Source: Verrucomicrobiia bacterium
GTDB taxonomy: Bacteria; Verrucomicrobiota; Verrucomicrobiia; Limisphaerales; DSYF01
Reading direction: 5' to 3'
NCBI GenBank assembly: GCA_035765895.1
Contig: DASTWL010000034.1
Coordinates: forward strand, 113,045 to 177,044
DNA length: 64,000 nt
The position numbers were made by a program, and so were the translations under genes. Shown piece after piece: positions 37,196 to 46,070 of this stretch (positions are counted from its first letter, which is position 1; every line of letters begins with the position of its first letter). The notes beneath the pieces were generated by a model that had not been told where the DNA came from, did no database searches, and worked only from the letters and a program-made list of their open reading frames with translations.

Positions 37196-38716
37196 ATGAT
37201 CAGCACCTCATCAAATAAACTCGATTCAGCGTCCCAACGCGCAGCTTGGTGGCCTTGGATATTTATTCTCGTGCTAGGGATTATTTGCGCGCTGGCAATC
37301 AGCCGGGAGAGCTTCTGGATTGATGAACTGTATACACCGCGCGCGGCAGAGCAGCCGACCTTGACCGCTTGGTGGAAGGAGGTCTTTTACGAAAAAGGGT
37401 CCAACCTGCAGGCCCCCCTTTACATGCTTTGGATTTGGGTTTGCGGCCAAATTTTTGGCACAAGCGAACTGGCGCTTCGCGCCGTCAATTTGCTCTGGTT
37501 TGCGCCCGCCCTGCTGGCGCTGACCCAAGCCTTGGTCTCGCGGCCGACCCTCCAAACCACTGCGTTGCTCACGACAGCAATGGGCCCAATGACGTGGTAT
37601 TACCTAAACGAGGCCCGGCCCTATGCCATGCAATTGGGCACAAGCCTCTACCTCTTTGCCGTGATTATTCACTGGCGGCTTCACCCAGACGCAGCCATCA
37701 CAAGAGAACGATGGCGGGTTTTGAGTTTTGCAACGGCTCTCGTGTTGTTGTGCGGCAGCAGCCTGCTCGCCATGATTTTGGCCGCAGCACCCCTGTTTAC
37801 GGTCCTGGTCATGTTGCCGTTGAATCAACTCCGGGCGTTGGGACGGACCTTTCTGGCCGTCTGGGCAGTTACCTTGACTGTGCTGTTTTGCATGGGAGTT
37901 TACTATTTGTGGACTCTGCATCAAGGCGCCCGTGCCACCTCCTTGGCGACCACAAACCTCAAAAACCTAGCGTTTATTGCCTACGAATTATTGGGATTTG
38001 ACGGCTTGGGGCCCGGCCGGCTCGAAATCAGGAGCGGCGGACTCAGCGTTTTCAAAGTGTTTATGCCTGTCCTTGTTTTTTACGCAGGCGTGACGGCCAT
38101 CTTGCTCTTTTTTGGCGGACAAGAGTTGTGGCGAAAGATGGGAGCCAAAAAGCTGGCTGCCATTTTGTTGGCCGCACTCGCACCGGCAGGATTCATTTTT
38201 GCCACCGGCGCTCTGGTTCATTTCCGGGTTTTGGGACGGCATATGATGTGCCTGGCTCCGTTGGTGTTCTTGCTGCTTGCTGTAGGCGCGGCCGCCACTT
38301 GGCGGCGTCGCCGGTGGGGAAAGATTACAGTAACTGTCTTTTTTACGCTCTACTTCACATCATCACTCGCGCTCCGATTTGCATCGCGCCACCAAAAAGA
38401 CGACTATCGGGGCGCAGCCGCGATTGCTAAGAGGGCGATCGCCTCGGGCAAATCAGTCTGGTGGAACGCCGAGCAAAACGGAGCTGTCTATTATCAAGTG
38501 CCTTTCTCGACGGGAAACACCATGGAAAGAGGCAAGGCGTATTATTTGATGAATCCGTCCGAAGACCAGCTGACCGCCACAACGCCGCCCGATCTGATCA
38601 TCACCTCCCGCCCCGATGTTTATGACGGTGATGGCGCTCTTGGAAAATACCTGTCTGAAGGCAATTATCGAACCACGTCAAACCTGACGGCATTTGTGAT
38701 TTGGAAGCGCGAATAA
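37196..38716 (+). CDS. GT39/ArnT-like membrane glycosyltransferase
   Basis: 506 residues with roughly ten to eleven transmembrane helices spread over residues 18-410 and a soluble C-terminal portion. The first extracytoplasmic loop carries SFWIDELYT (near residue 43), the acidic D-E motif typical of GT-C enzymes of the protein-mannosyltransferase/ArnT group, which use polyprenyl-phosphate sugars. It lies on the same strand 157 bases after the aminotransferase gene and may use the product of the GT2 enzyme at 34134-35153 to decorate a lipid or glycan outside the inner membrane. The acceptor is unknown. Confidence 0.75.
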   Translation: MISTSSNKLDSASQRAAWWPWIFILVLGIICALAISRESFWIDELYTPRAAEQPTLTAWWKEVFYEKGSNLQAPLYMLWIWVCGQIFGTSELALRAVNLLWFAPALLALTQALVSRPTLQTTALLTTAMGPMTWYYLNEARPYAMQLGTSLYLFAVIIHWRLHPDAAITRERWRVLSFATALVLLCGSSLLAMILAAAPLFTVLVMLPLNQLRALGRTFLAVWAVTLTVLFCMGVYYLWTLHQGARATSLATTNLKNLAFIAYELLGFDGLGPGRLEIRSGGLSVFKVFMPVLVFYAGVTAILLFFGGQELWRKMGAKKLAAILLAALAPAGFIFATGALVHFRVLGRHMMCLAPLVFLLLAVGAAATWRRRRWGKITVTVFFTLYFTSSLALRFASRHQKDDYRGAAAIAKRAIASGKSVWWNAEQNGAVYYQVPFSTGNTMERGKAYYLMNPSEDQLTATTPPDLIITSRPDVYDGDGALGKYLSEGNYRTTSNLTAFVIWKRE

Positions 38717-38717
38717 A

Positions 38718-38753
38718 GCTCAAAAAAGTCGTCACTATGTCCGATCTTTGAGC
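38718..38753. terminator. Inverted repeat between convergent genes
   Basis: GCTCAAA at 38718-38724 pairs perfectly with TTTGAGC at 38747-38753 around a 22-base loop. It lies just after the TAA of the GT39-like gene and just before the stop of the convergent WecG/TagA gene. On the minus strand it is followed by TTTATT, which would suit a terminator. The stem is short and AT-rich, so this is a candidate bidirectional terminator only. Confidence 0.33.
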
Positions 38754-38756
38754 GGT

Positions 38757-39563
38757 TTACTTTCCCTTTACGCGCCCCCGTAGTCCGTCAGACAGCAGAT
38801 AAAACAGGAACAATGAATTGTATTTGAGGTATCGCCCCAGGAGCCGTTTGGGCTCGGAGCTAAGCCGAAACAGCCACCCCAGTCCCAGCCGCTGCATCCA
38901 GATCGGCTGATCCCGCTTCAACCCTGCGTTGACATCAAAAGCAAACCCAACCGTCAGAATCACACCGCGCCGGATTTGCGACCGATAGCGCCGCACCCAG
39001 GCCTGTTGTTTTGGGGTGCCTAACCCCACCCAAATGAAGTCCGGCGACAGGCGGTTGATTTCCTCAACGACTCGCGCTTCGTCCGCAGGATTCATTCGGC
39101 CGGAGGCATCGCAGTTACCATGATAACTGCCTACAAATCTGACCTCAGGGTTGGCCCGTGCAAATGTCTCCCTCAACTTTGCACCGCACAACTCTGACCC
39201 GCCCAGCAGGTAGTGCGTGAACTCGCCTGATACGCGAAGGAGGAAAAACTGCATGAACGCCGGACCATAGACCCGATCGCTCAGGCCAGCCCCCGCACGA
39301 TTAAGGCACCAAACCAACGGCATGCCATCAGGCGCCGCGAAATCCAAGGCTGCGGCGGCCGCGCGAAATTCCGGATCATGGCGACACATCGTCACGGTCT
39401 GGGTGTTGGCAAAATCCAAGGCCAGGCAATTTGGTTGCCGCGCCCAAACCCGACACAACTCGGCAAGGGCCGCATAATCGGTTACCAACAGAGGCCAACC
39501 CAACACCGGCAGGGTGCGAACCACAGGCGTCTCAGCAGATGGAATTCCGGCATTCGGGTGCAT
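38757..39563 (-). CDS. WecG/TagA/CpsF-family glycosyltransferase
   Basis: 268 residues from the ATG at 39563; a GTG at 39626 would add 21 residues of poor quality. Family marks are ALDFANTQTVTMCRHDPEFR, AAPDGMPLVWCLN (the DG with catalytic Asp), YLLGGSELCGAK and PDFIWVGLGTPKQQAWVRRY. The enzyme adds N-acetylmannosaminuronate or N-acetylmannosamine-type residues to lipid-linked intermediates in enterobacterial common antigen, teichoic acid linkage units and exopolysaccharides. It is divergent from the GT gene at 39657, with a gap of 93 bases that may hold both promoters. Confidence 0.9.
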   Translation of the reverse strand: MHPNAGIPSAETPVVRTLPVLGWPLLVTDYAALAELCRVWARQPNCLALDFANTQTVTMCRHDPEFRAAAAALDFAAPDGMPLVWCLNRAGAGLSDRVYGPAFMQFFLLRVSGEFTHYLLGGSELCGAKLRETFARANPEVRFVGSYHGNCDASGRMNPADEARVVEEINRLSPDFIWVGLGTPKQQAWVRRYRSQIRRGVILTVGFAFDVNAGLKRDQPIWMQRLGLGWLFRLSSEPKRLLGRYLKYNSLFLFYLLSDGLRGRVKGK

Positions 39564-39656
39564 CAGCCCGCCAAGAAACCCCGCCCCTGCGGCCGGCGCA
39601 ATGCAAATCCCGCCACTTGACTTCACCCGGCTTCAAAACCATTCCTAGTCGCCAGC

Positions 39657-40778
39657 ATGGCCCTGACCTTGAGCTATTCACTGGCCGACCAGAATTTTTA
39701 CCACACCAAGTCGATTGGCGTGTGGAATGTCGCCACGCAATTGCTCCCGGCACTGGCCGCCCGCCCGGAACTCGAACGGCTCACGGTCTTCTCCAACCCC
39801 AGCCTCACGGCGCTCAACTTTCCCTCAAGGGCTGGCCTGACGTCACACGCGCGGGCTGCCTCCAGCCGCATCGGTCGCATCATCTGGGATCAATGGGGCG
39901 CGTATCGCGCGGCAAAACGCAGTGGCAACCACTGGCTCTTTCTGCCCAAAGGCTTCGCCTCGTTTGTCCGGCGCTGCCCCGTCAGTCTGGCTGCTTTCGT
40001 GCACGACGCCATGCACGAGCATTACCAACAACACTACCAGCCCAATCCCTTTGCCCGCGAAGCGGGCTATTTTCTGCGCAGTCTTCGCGCCACCCTGCGC
40101 CAGGCGGACATCATCTTTACCAACTCGGATTTCACCCGCTCCGAAGTGCTGCGCCTGGCCCGCACGTGGAATTTGAAGCCACCGCACGTCCTGACCGCCG
40201 GAATCGGATTTGATTTGCCGCCCGCCGGCGCCGCCGCGTTCCGGAACGGCATCGTTGTGCTGGCGGGACGTTGGCCCCACAAGCTAACGCCGCGGGCCGT
40301 GGATTATCTGCAACGCTGGTCAGCAGCCTCAAATCGCAATGTGCCCGTATCGTGGGTCGGCGCGCTGCCGGCCGGATTGACCTTGCCGTCGCTGCCGGGT
40401 TGGACGCAGCACTTGCGGCTGCCCGCAGCCGAGTATGAGCAAATCCTTCAACGCGCTGCCGTGGTGGTTTATTTCTCCGCCTACGAAGGTTTTGGCATGC
40501 CACCAGTCGAAGCCACCTTGCGCGGAGCGGCGGCCGTCTATTCAGCCATCCCGGCCATCACGGAAAGCATGGGCGACTGCGGTTTCCCGTTTGCCAACGA
40601 TTCCTTCGAATCATTTGAACGCGCCTTAAACGAAGCCCTTGCTGTGCCGCCGGGGCAAACAAGTCGTTGGCGTGAGCGACTTCTCGCCCGACATAATTGG
40701 GCCGCCGTTGCGGAACGAATTGTAACCGCCTTGTTGCAGCTTGAGAAACCCAACACCATCGACCGGGCCCACGCATGA
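39657..40778 (+). CDS. GT4-type glycosyltransferase
   Basis: 373 residues of GT-B fold. The C-terminal nucleotide-sugar-binding half shows VVLAGRWPHKLTPRAVDYL near 205 and the GT4 signature YFSAYEGFGMPPVEATLRG near 275 (E-x7-E pattern around EGFGMPPVE). The N-terminal half has the LYQ-like SIGVWNVATQLLPAL acceptor-side helix and SLAAFVHDAMHEHY. It should add one sugar of the repeat unit on the cytoplasmic face. It is followed after 63 bases by another glycosyltransferase on the same strand. Donor and acceptor are unknown. Confidence 0.85.
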   Translation: MALTLSYSLADQNFYHTKSIGVWNVATQLLPALAARPELERLTVFSNPSLTALNFPSRAGLTSHARAASSRIGRIIWDQWGAYRAAKRSGNHWLFLPKGFASFVRRCPVSLAAFVHDAMHEHYQQHYQPNPFAREAGYFLRSLRATLRQADIIFTNSDFTRSEVLRLARTWNLKPPHVLTAGIGFDLPPAGAAAFRNGIVVLAGRWPHKLTPRAVDYLQRWSAASNRNVPVSWVGALPAGLTLPSLPGWTQHLRLPAAEYEQILQRAAVVVYFSAYEGFGMPPVEATLRGAAAVYSAIPAITESMGDCGFPFANDSFESFERALNEALAVPPGQTSRWRERLLARHNWAAVAERIVTALLQLEKPNTIDRAHA

Positions 40779-40841
40779 ACGGCATGAGCCCGTCCACCCC
40801 AAGGCTGAATCATTAAACCATTTGGCTTACCCGCTTCATCC

Positions 40842-41678
40842 ATGATGTTTTCAATCGTCACGCCCAGCTTCCAGAACAACCACTGGCTCAAGTTGTGCAT
40901 CGCCTCAGTAGCCGACCAAGCCGGAACCACTTGGGAGCACATCGTGCAGGACGCCGGATCCGACGACGGCACCCTGGACTGGTTGCCGCAGGATAAACGC
41001 GTAAAAGCCTTTGTCGAAAAAGATGCCGGCATGTATGACGCCATCAATCGTGGCTGGCGACGTGCCCAAGGCGACCTCGTGGCCTTTCTCAACTGCGATG
41101 AGCAATACCTTCCTGGCGCGCTAGCTCGCGTGGGCGATTACTTCGCCGCCCACCCGAACGTGGACGTCGTCATAGCCGACGCGCTCGTTTTGCATCCGGA
41201 CGGCACCTACCTCTGCCACCGTTTTGCGATGAAGCCCTATACCAGTCACCTCTGGTTTCGTTTCCCCGTTTTGACGTGCGCAACATTTCTCCGCCGACGT
41301 GTCCTGGAGGAAAAGGCGCTCTGGTTCGACCCCAGATGGCGGGCCATTGGTGATTTATTTTGGGTCAAAGAGATGGTCGCCCGCGGGGTGCGATTCGGCG
41401 AACTGCGTGCGTTCACCTCCATATTCACTGAAACCGGCGCCAACCTGGGCCTGAGCGCCACCAACCAGCAGGAAACGCAACTCTGGAATCAAATGACGCC
41501 ACGCTGGGCCCGCGTTCTGAAGCCGATGCTGATTGCGCACCATCAACTGCGCATGATCGCGCGCGGCGCATTTCAGGTGAAACCTTTCCGCTACGCCATC
41601 CACACCGCGGGTGCAGGCGGTCAGCGGCAAGAATTCCAAGCCCGCCACCCCACCCCGCTGTGGCACGGGCGGCGGTGA
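40842..41678 (+). CDS. GT2-family glycosyltransferase (WcaA-like)
   Basis: 278 residues; the second of two adjacent ATGs (40845) is an equally good start. It is a single GT-A domain without C-terminal membrane helices: MFSIVTPSFQNNHWLKL, HIVQDAGSDDGTLDWL and the donor-binding FLNCDEQYLPGAL (the DxD equivalent, here C-D-E). The fold is complete to about residue 210, followed by a helical tail. It probably transfers a sugar to the growing lipid-linked repeat unit. It is convergent with the polymerase gene, with a 170-base gap in which I see no convincing gene. Confidence 0.85.
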   Translation: MMFSIVTPSFQNNHWLKLCIASVADQAGTTWEHIVQDAGSDDGTLDWLPQDKRVKAFVEKDAGMYDAINRGWRRAQGDLVAFLNCDEQYLPGALARVGDYFAAHPNVDVVIADALVLHPDGTYLCHRFAMKPYTSHLWFRFPVLTCATFLRRRVLEEKALWFDPRWRAIGDLFWVKEMVARGVRFGELRAFTSIFTETGANLGLSATNQQETQLWNQMTPRWARVLKPMLIAHHQLRMIARGAFQVKPFRYAIHTAGAGGQRQEFQARHPTPLWHGRR

Positions 41679-41848
41679 ATTCGATTCCAGTTCGACAACG
41701 TGTTCCCATTTGATTTCGAGGAAAAGCGATTGCCTCGCTGGTCGCACACAAACAAAGTCACCCGTCTGAAATCACAGATAATTTTCATGCTCTCCTGCAG
41801 CTCCCAATCGCAAATCATCGAGTATGGTTTCAGAATCATCTTCGTTCT

Positions 41849-43387
41849 TCACCCCACTCCCAACCGGCGCGCGTATGCGGCTTGCTGTTTGCGCATCACA
41901 GGCTCCGACGGCATGACGGCTTCCTGCGCCGAACGACATGCTACGCCGCCATTCAGGGCCACACCAAGCCCCAGCAAACCACAGAAATGCAACATGTCTG
42001 AATAAATGCTCCCGAAGACGATGAAGAAAACAACAATTTTTGCGCAAAACGAGGCAAGCAGGAAGGTGTTGATTTTACGTAACGCCGGGATACCGTAACG
42101 AAAATTCTTCCACAAGGCCCGCCCACCCGCCCAAAGAAACCACAAAAAAGTCAGCACGCCCCAGATCCCAAGCGGCATGACCACGGAAAGGGGACCGCTG
42201 TGGTAATCGCCCGCAATATAGGCTCCGCGATCCTCCACGGTAAACTGCCCGAAGGCCCGGTCAGTAACATATTCGTAGTCCTCCCGCGTGAACAAATAGC
42301 CCTTGCCGAGAAGCAGGTATTTGGGAATTTCCGGTATGGCGGCCCGCCACATTTCCAACCGCCATTCAGATGAGCCTTCTGCGTCTGCCTCGGCCCGATG
42401 ATCCACTTGAATCGGCAGAAAAGCGAGCGTGCGTTGAATACCGAGCGGCAACCGCGTAACAAGTGGCAAAGCCACCACCAAGGCAACAGCAAAAATTGCC
42501 GCAAAAATTCCTAGCCACTTTGTGCGAAGCATGCCTTCCAACCAGAATTGAAAAGCAAACGTAAGAACGAATATGATAAGGATGGAACGGAACCCACTCA
42601 GCAATCCGGCCACGCAGCTGGCGCACATGAACGCGAAGAGATATTTGCGCCCCGGCGCAAGCATGCCTCGTATGCTATAGCGAGCCAGCATAAAGCAAAA
42701 TACCGCAAATGATGCATTCCTAATTCCTTCAAATCGGTTGACCCCCCCATACGAGCTCGCTAACCAATCGGACGAAGGCGGGAAAAAGTAGAATAGAAAA
42801 TTCATGAATGACGGCAGGACTCCGTAAAGATCGCCAAGCATGGGAGCCAGCCCCCCAAGGAAGAACAGCCCCATATACTTGACCGACTTATCTCGAGGAA
42901 TACTTTGCGTCGTCAGGGCAAAATAACCCAAGATCGCAATAAATATCCACATATAGCGTCTCCCGCCGACTTCTTCTCCACCAAAGGCTCTCATGCCAAA
43001 CCCACCACGAAGCAGAGCGGTAACAAAAACGACGGCGCCCAGCGCCAGCAAGGGCATCGTTAATTGTGGCACGGACAAAAAGCGAACCTTCTTGTCCATA
43101 ATTCGATGGGTAAATGAAAGTGCATAGCTGGCTGTGATGGCCACGAGCCATGAGTTAGCGCTGCCCGGCAGAAAGAACAGCACCATGCCCATGTTCCACG
43201 CCAGCAACATCAGTGGATAATGGAACCGCAGCAAAATCGGCGTGCTAATCAGCAGCAGGACTACCGAAAAAAAGGTGAAGCTGCCCATGTCCAACGGGTT
43301 GGCCAGCAAGTAACCCAAGACCAGAGCCAAGGGAAGGCAGACGGCCCAGATGGCCAAGGAACGCAAAGCAATTCGTGCGTCGGTCAT
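41849..43387 (-). CDS. Wzy/WaaL-like O-antigen polymerase or ligase
   Basis: 512 residues and about twelve transmembrane helices. A large periplasmic loop (about residues 325-390) contains EWRLEMWRAAIPEIPKYLLL followed by GKGY, the R-x-x-x-W...G.G pattern of the Wzy/WaaL superfamily, and then a segment with H before the last helices (YHSGPLSVVMPLG). It should polymerise lipid-linked repeat units in the periplasm, or ligate them. Because a Wzx-like flippase is encoded at 48157-49734, polymerase is the more likely role. The ATG at 43387 is preceded by a 393-base gap. Confidence 0.82.
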   Translation of the reverse strand: MTDARIALRSLAIWAVCLPLALVLGYLLANPLDMGSFTFFSVVLLLISTPILLRFHYPLMLLAWNMGMVLFFLPGSANSWLVAITASYALSFTHRIMDKKVRFLSVPQLTMPLLALGAVVFVTALLRGGFGMRAFGGEEVGGRRYMWIFIAILGYFALTTQSIPRDKSVKYMGLFFLGGLAPMLGDLYGVLPSFMNFLFYFFPPSSDWLASSYGGVNRFEGIRNASFAVFCFMLARYSIRGMLAPGRKYLFAFMCASCVAGLLSGFRSILIIFVLTFAFQFWLEGMLRTKWLGIFAAIFAVALVVALPLVTRLPLGIQRTLAFLPIQVDHRAEADAEGSSEWRLEMWRAAIPEIPKYLLLGKGYLFTREDYEYVTDRAFGQFTVEDRGAYIAGDYHSGPLSVVMPLGIWGVLTFLWFLWAGGRALWKNFRYGIPALRKINTFLLASFCAKIVVFFIVFGSIYSDMLHFCGLLGLGVALNGGVACRSAQEAVMPSEPVMRKQQAAYARRLGVG

Positions 43388-43780
43388 GAGCGAAGGGATT
43401 CGGACGAAACGGCATCTTGGCAGAGCAATGCCATGGGGCTCAGTTTAACATAACGCCTGTTGTTGTTCACTGTGCCTAAAGTAGAGTCAACGCCCTCGCC
43501 CACCGCAACCCAATTCTCGCGACGGCACGCGTCCCGCCTGCCTGCAATCGCAACTTCCAGGTCACATGCTTTTCTCCGAAACTGCTATTCACCCCCACCG
43601 TTCGACGCTAACGTGAAGAGCGAAGATCAGCCAGCATGGCGCATGAACCCGGAAAAAGTTGCAGTCACGCCTCCAAGGCAAAAACCACCATAAAGGGTTG
43701 GAGCGATCGTCCCGCGAACAGACAACCACCATCTGTTCATCGCTTGGGGAGCTTTGCGGTCTGTATCGTTATGAATCTGA
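43388..43780. other. Intergenic region between divergent polymerase and glycosyltransferase genes
   Basis: No gene is convincing here. A 77-codon plus-strand frame (43460-43693) has no signal, motif or good ribosome site. The region must hold promoters for both divergent genes, but I found no consensus -35/-10 pair with proper spacing on either strand. It is more AT-rich near its left end. Confidence 0.5.
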
Positions 43781-44788
43781 ATGAAAATCCTCTTTGATCA
43801 TCACACCCCGTTCCGACTCGCGCACGGCGGCTTGCAAATCCAGATCGAGCAAACCCTCCACGCTCTGGGCGCCATTGGCGTCGACGCCGAACGCCTGCGC
43901 TGGTGGGACGAATCCCAGACCGGCGACCTCATTCATTTCTTTGGGCGGCCTGACGCCAGTTACATCCATTTCGCGCATGGCAAGGGGATGAGGGTGGTGA
44001 TGCAAGAGTTGCTCGCCGGCTTGGGAGCGCGCAGCGCGTTGACACGGTTCGCTCAAAAACTGTTCATGACGACCGCCAAAGCCGTCTTACCATCACCCTT
44101 CACGGCGCGGATGGCCTGGGATTCCTACCGGCTCGCTGATGCGTGCATTGCGCTCACGCCATGGGAAGGATACTTGATGGGAAAAATGTTTGACGCACCA
44201 CCCGAGCGTGTTCACGTGGTGCCGAACGGCGTCGAGCCGGTGTTTCCAGCCAGCGCTCCGCGCGAACGCGATCGATGGCTCGTTTGCACCGCAACCATCA
44301 CTCCACTTAAGCGTGTTGTGGAGTTAGCCGAAGCTGCGGCGCTGGCCAAAGTGCCCGTTCGGATCATCGGGAAGCCCTATGCAGAAAGCGATCCCTACGC
44401 ACAATCATTTTTCAAAACGGCGCACCGGCATGGCGAATTCGTCCGTTATGAGGGGCCGATCACGGACCGGACTCAACTGGCCTCGATTTACCGCGCTGCA
44501 CGAGGATTCGTTCTCCTAAGCACGATGGAAACATTGAGTCTCTCGGCGCTTGAAGCCGCCGCGTGCGAGTGCCCCCTGCTCCTCAGTGATCTGCCATGGG
44601 CAAGAAGCGTATTCAAACGGGACGCCACCTATTGTCCAGTGGCTGATGCCACCAGAATTGCAACCGTGCTGCGACAGTTTTACGATGCTGCCCCGTCTCT
44701 CAAGCCGCCTCCAAAGCCGTGCGCCTGGACCGATGTGGCCCTGCAATTAAAACGCATTTACGAATCGTTATTGTCCCAGCGCACCTGA
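43781..44788 (+). CDS. GT4-type glycosyltransferase
   Basis: 335 residues, GT-B fold. The N terminus reads MKILFDHHTPFRLAHGGLQI with the glycine-rich acceptor loop. The interdomain region gives VHVVPNGVEPVF near 145, the hallmark of GT4 enzymes. The donor site has TATITPLKRVVELAEA near 170 and LLSTMETLSLSALEAAACEC near 245 (E-x7-E in METLSLSALE). It should act in the cytoplasm on the repeat unit. Its last 21 bases overlap the 3' end of the convergent gene at 44768-45943. Confidence 0.87.
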   Translation: MKILFDHHTPFRLAHGGLQIQIEQTLHALGAIGVDAERLRWWDESQTGDLIHFFGRPDASYIHFAHGKGMRVVMQELLAGLGARSALTRFAQKLFMTTAKAVLPSPFTARMAWDSYRLADACIALTPWEGYLMGKMFDAPPERVHVVPNGVEPVFPASAPRERDRWLVCTATITPLKRVVELAEAAALAKVPVRIIGKPYAESDPYAQSFFKTAHRHGEFVRYEGPITDRTQLASIYRAARGFVLLSTMETLSLSALEAAACECPLLLSDLPWARSVFKRDATYCPVADATRIATVLRQFYDAAPSLKPPPKPCAWTDVALQLKRIYESLLSQRT

Positions 44789-45943
44789 CAGGACCTTCAG
44801 CGTGGCAGCAGCCATTCGTTTGATTGAAAATTCCTCCGCCCGCCGTCGCAGCTTTTCGGCATCGCTCGCACGTTGAGCCTCTCGCAGTCCCACACACTCA
44901 CGCATCCGCTGCACGAACGATTGCGGTTGAAAATCCGCGCACAACGGCACGGCACCGCCCACAATTTCCGCCGCCGGCCCAGTCGCCGCCGCAATGGGTG
45001 GACACCCCTGCGCCATCGCTTCCGCAACCGGATAACCAAACCCCTCACAGGTGCTTGGAAACACCAACGCGGCAGCACACGCATACAACGCGTCTCGCAG
45101 CTGCCCTGAAATGCCCGAAAGCAGAACCAATGACGAACCGACCTGGCGCGCCAGTTCGCGTTCCATCAACGCGCCCCGCGCTGACTGAGGAACCACCATG
45201 ACCAGTCGGTGTTCGGGAAATACCTTGCGATGCGCCACAAACGCTTGGAGGAGCAACGGGATGTTCTTTCGTTCCTGACCAGGATTGCCCACCCAGATGA
45301 AATACTCGCGCAGCTTGACGGGGATGGCTTCATGCTCGATCAGGTTTTTCGCTTCCGTCACCGCCAGTCGGTCGCTGTCGATTCCATTTGGAACCACAAC
45401 AGCCTTTTGAGCTGCCCTCGGCGACCAACGCGCCAACGCAGCGCAGGTGAACTGGGACACACAAATCAGCGCCTTGGCCCGCAGGCAAGCCGAGTTTATC
45501 TGCCACCGATGCACCTGATGCCCCAAGGAAAAAAAGGGGTCCGATAGAAAACACAGGTCGTGGATTGTGCTTACAACCGGAACGCGCCTGGGCCACAGCG
45601 GGGTCAAATGAAACGGCGAAAAGTAAAGGTCCGATCGGAGCCGATGCATCAAGCTGGGTATCACGACCTGCTGCCAGAACAGTTGCGCCCGATAGGAGAC
45701 CGTGGGGTCCATTTTCCGCTCCGGCGTGACCAGCCTCACGTTTGGCGCGGAAAAAATCTCTGTCCACGGGGTCTGCCTCTCCGGCAGCACCGGCAGCAAC
45801 AGGTCAAAATGAAACACCGGGTCGGGAGCAATCCACTCCTGCAACATGCTCCCCAAATAGAACGCCCCGCTGGTATGCGACTCGCACACCAGCCGGTGGG
45901 CGTCAACGGCGACCCGGATGCAATTCGGACTGATACGATTCAT
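44768..45943 (-). CDS. GT4-type glycosyltransferase
   Basis: 391 residues from the ATG at 45943; the frame extends to 46015 but the added residues are unlike the family. GT-B marks are PVVSTIHDLCFLSDPFFSLG near 145, VVPNGIDSDRL near 195, EYFIWVGNPGQERKNIPLLL near 220 and VFPSTCEGFGYPVAEAMAQG near 310 (the E-x7-E signature). It most resembles mannosyltransferases of the WbaZ/WbdB kind. It converges with the plus-strand glycosyltransferase and shares 21 bases of coding sequence with it, so transcription of the two may interfere. Confidence 0.87.
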   Translation of the reverse strand: MNRISPNCIRVAVDAHRLVCESHTSGAFYLGSMLQEWIAPDPVFHFDLLLPVLPERQTPWTEIFSAPNVRLVTPERKMDPTVSYRAQLFWQQVVIPSLMHRLRSDLYFSPFHLTPLWPRRVPVVSTIHDLCFLSDPFFSLGHQVHRWQINSACLRAKALICVSQFTCAALARWSPRAAQKAVVVPNGIDSDRLAVTEAKNLIEHEAIPVKLREYFIWVGNPGQERKNIPLLLQAFVAHRKVFPEHRLVMVVPQSARGALMERELARQVGSSLVLLSGISGQLRDALYACAAALVFPSTCEGFGYPVAEAMAQGCPPIAAATGPAAEIVGGAVPLCADFQPQSFVQRMRECVGLREAQRASDAEKLRRRAEEFSIKRMAAATLKVLSGALGQ

Positions 45944-46070
45944 ACCTGTATTTATACGCGCGTCCGTCAAGAACCGTTGAGCGGCCTGTGTCCCCGCGCG
46001 CCAACAAGTGTTCAAGTAGCAAATATGCTCGCCTTACCGCCAGCCTTGTTGAAGGATTTACGCGCATTTC

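Noticed and set aside
41679..41848. A possible terminator hairpin (CGAGG...CCTCG) between convergent genes
   Set aside because: The stem is only five base pairs and no T-tract follows on either strand.
43460..43693. A 77-codon frame in the 393-base gap
   Set aside because: It has no ribosome site, no signal peptide and no family-like sequence, and is the length expected by chance.
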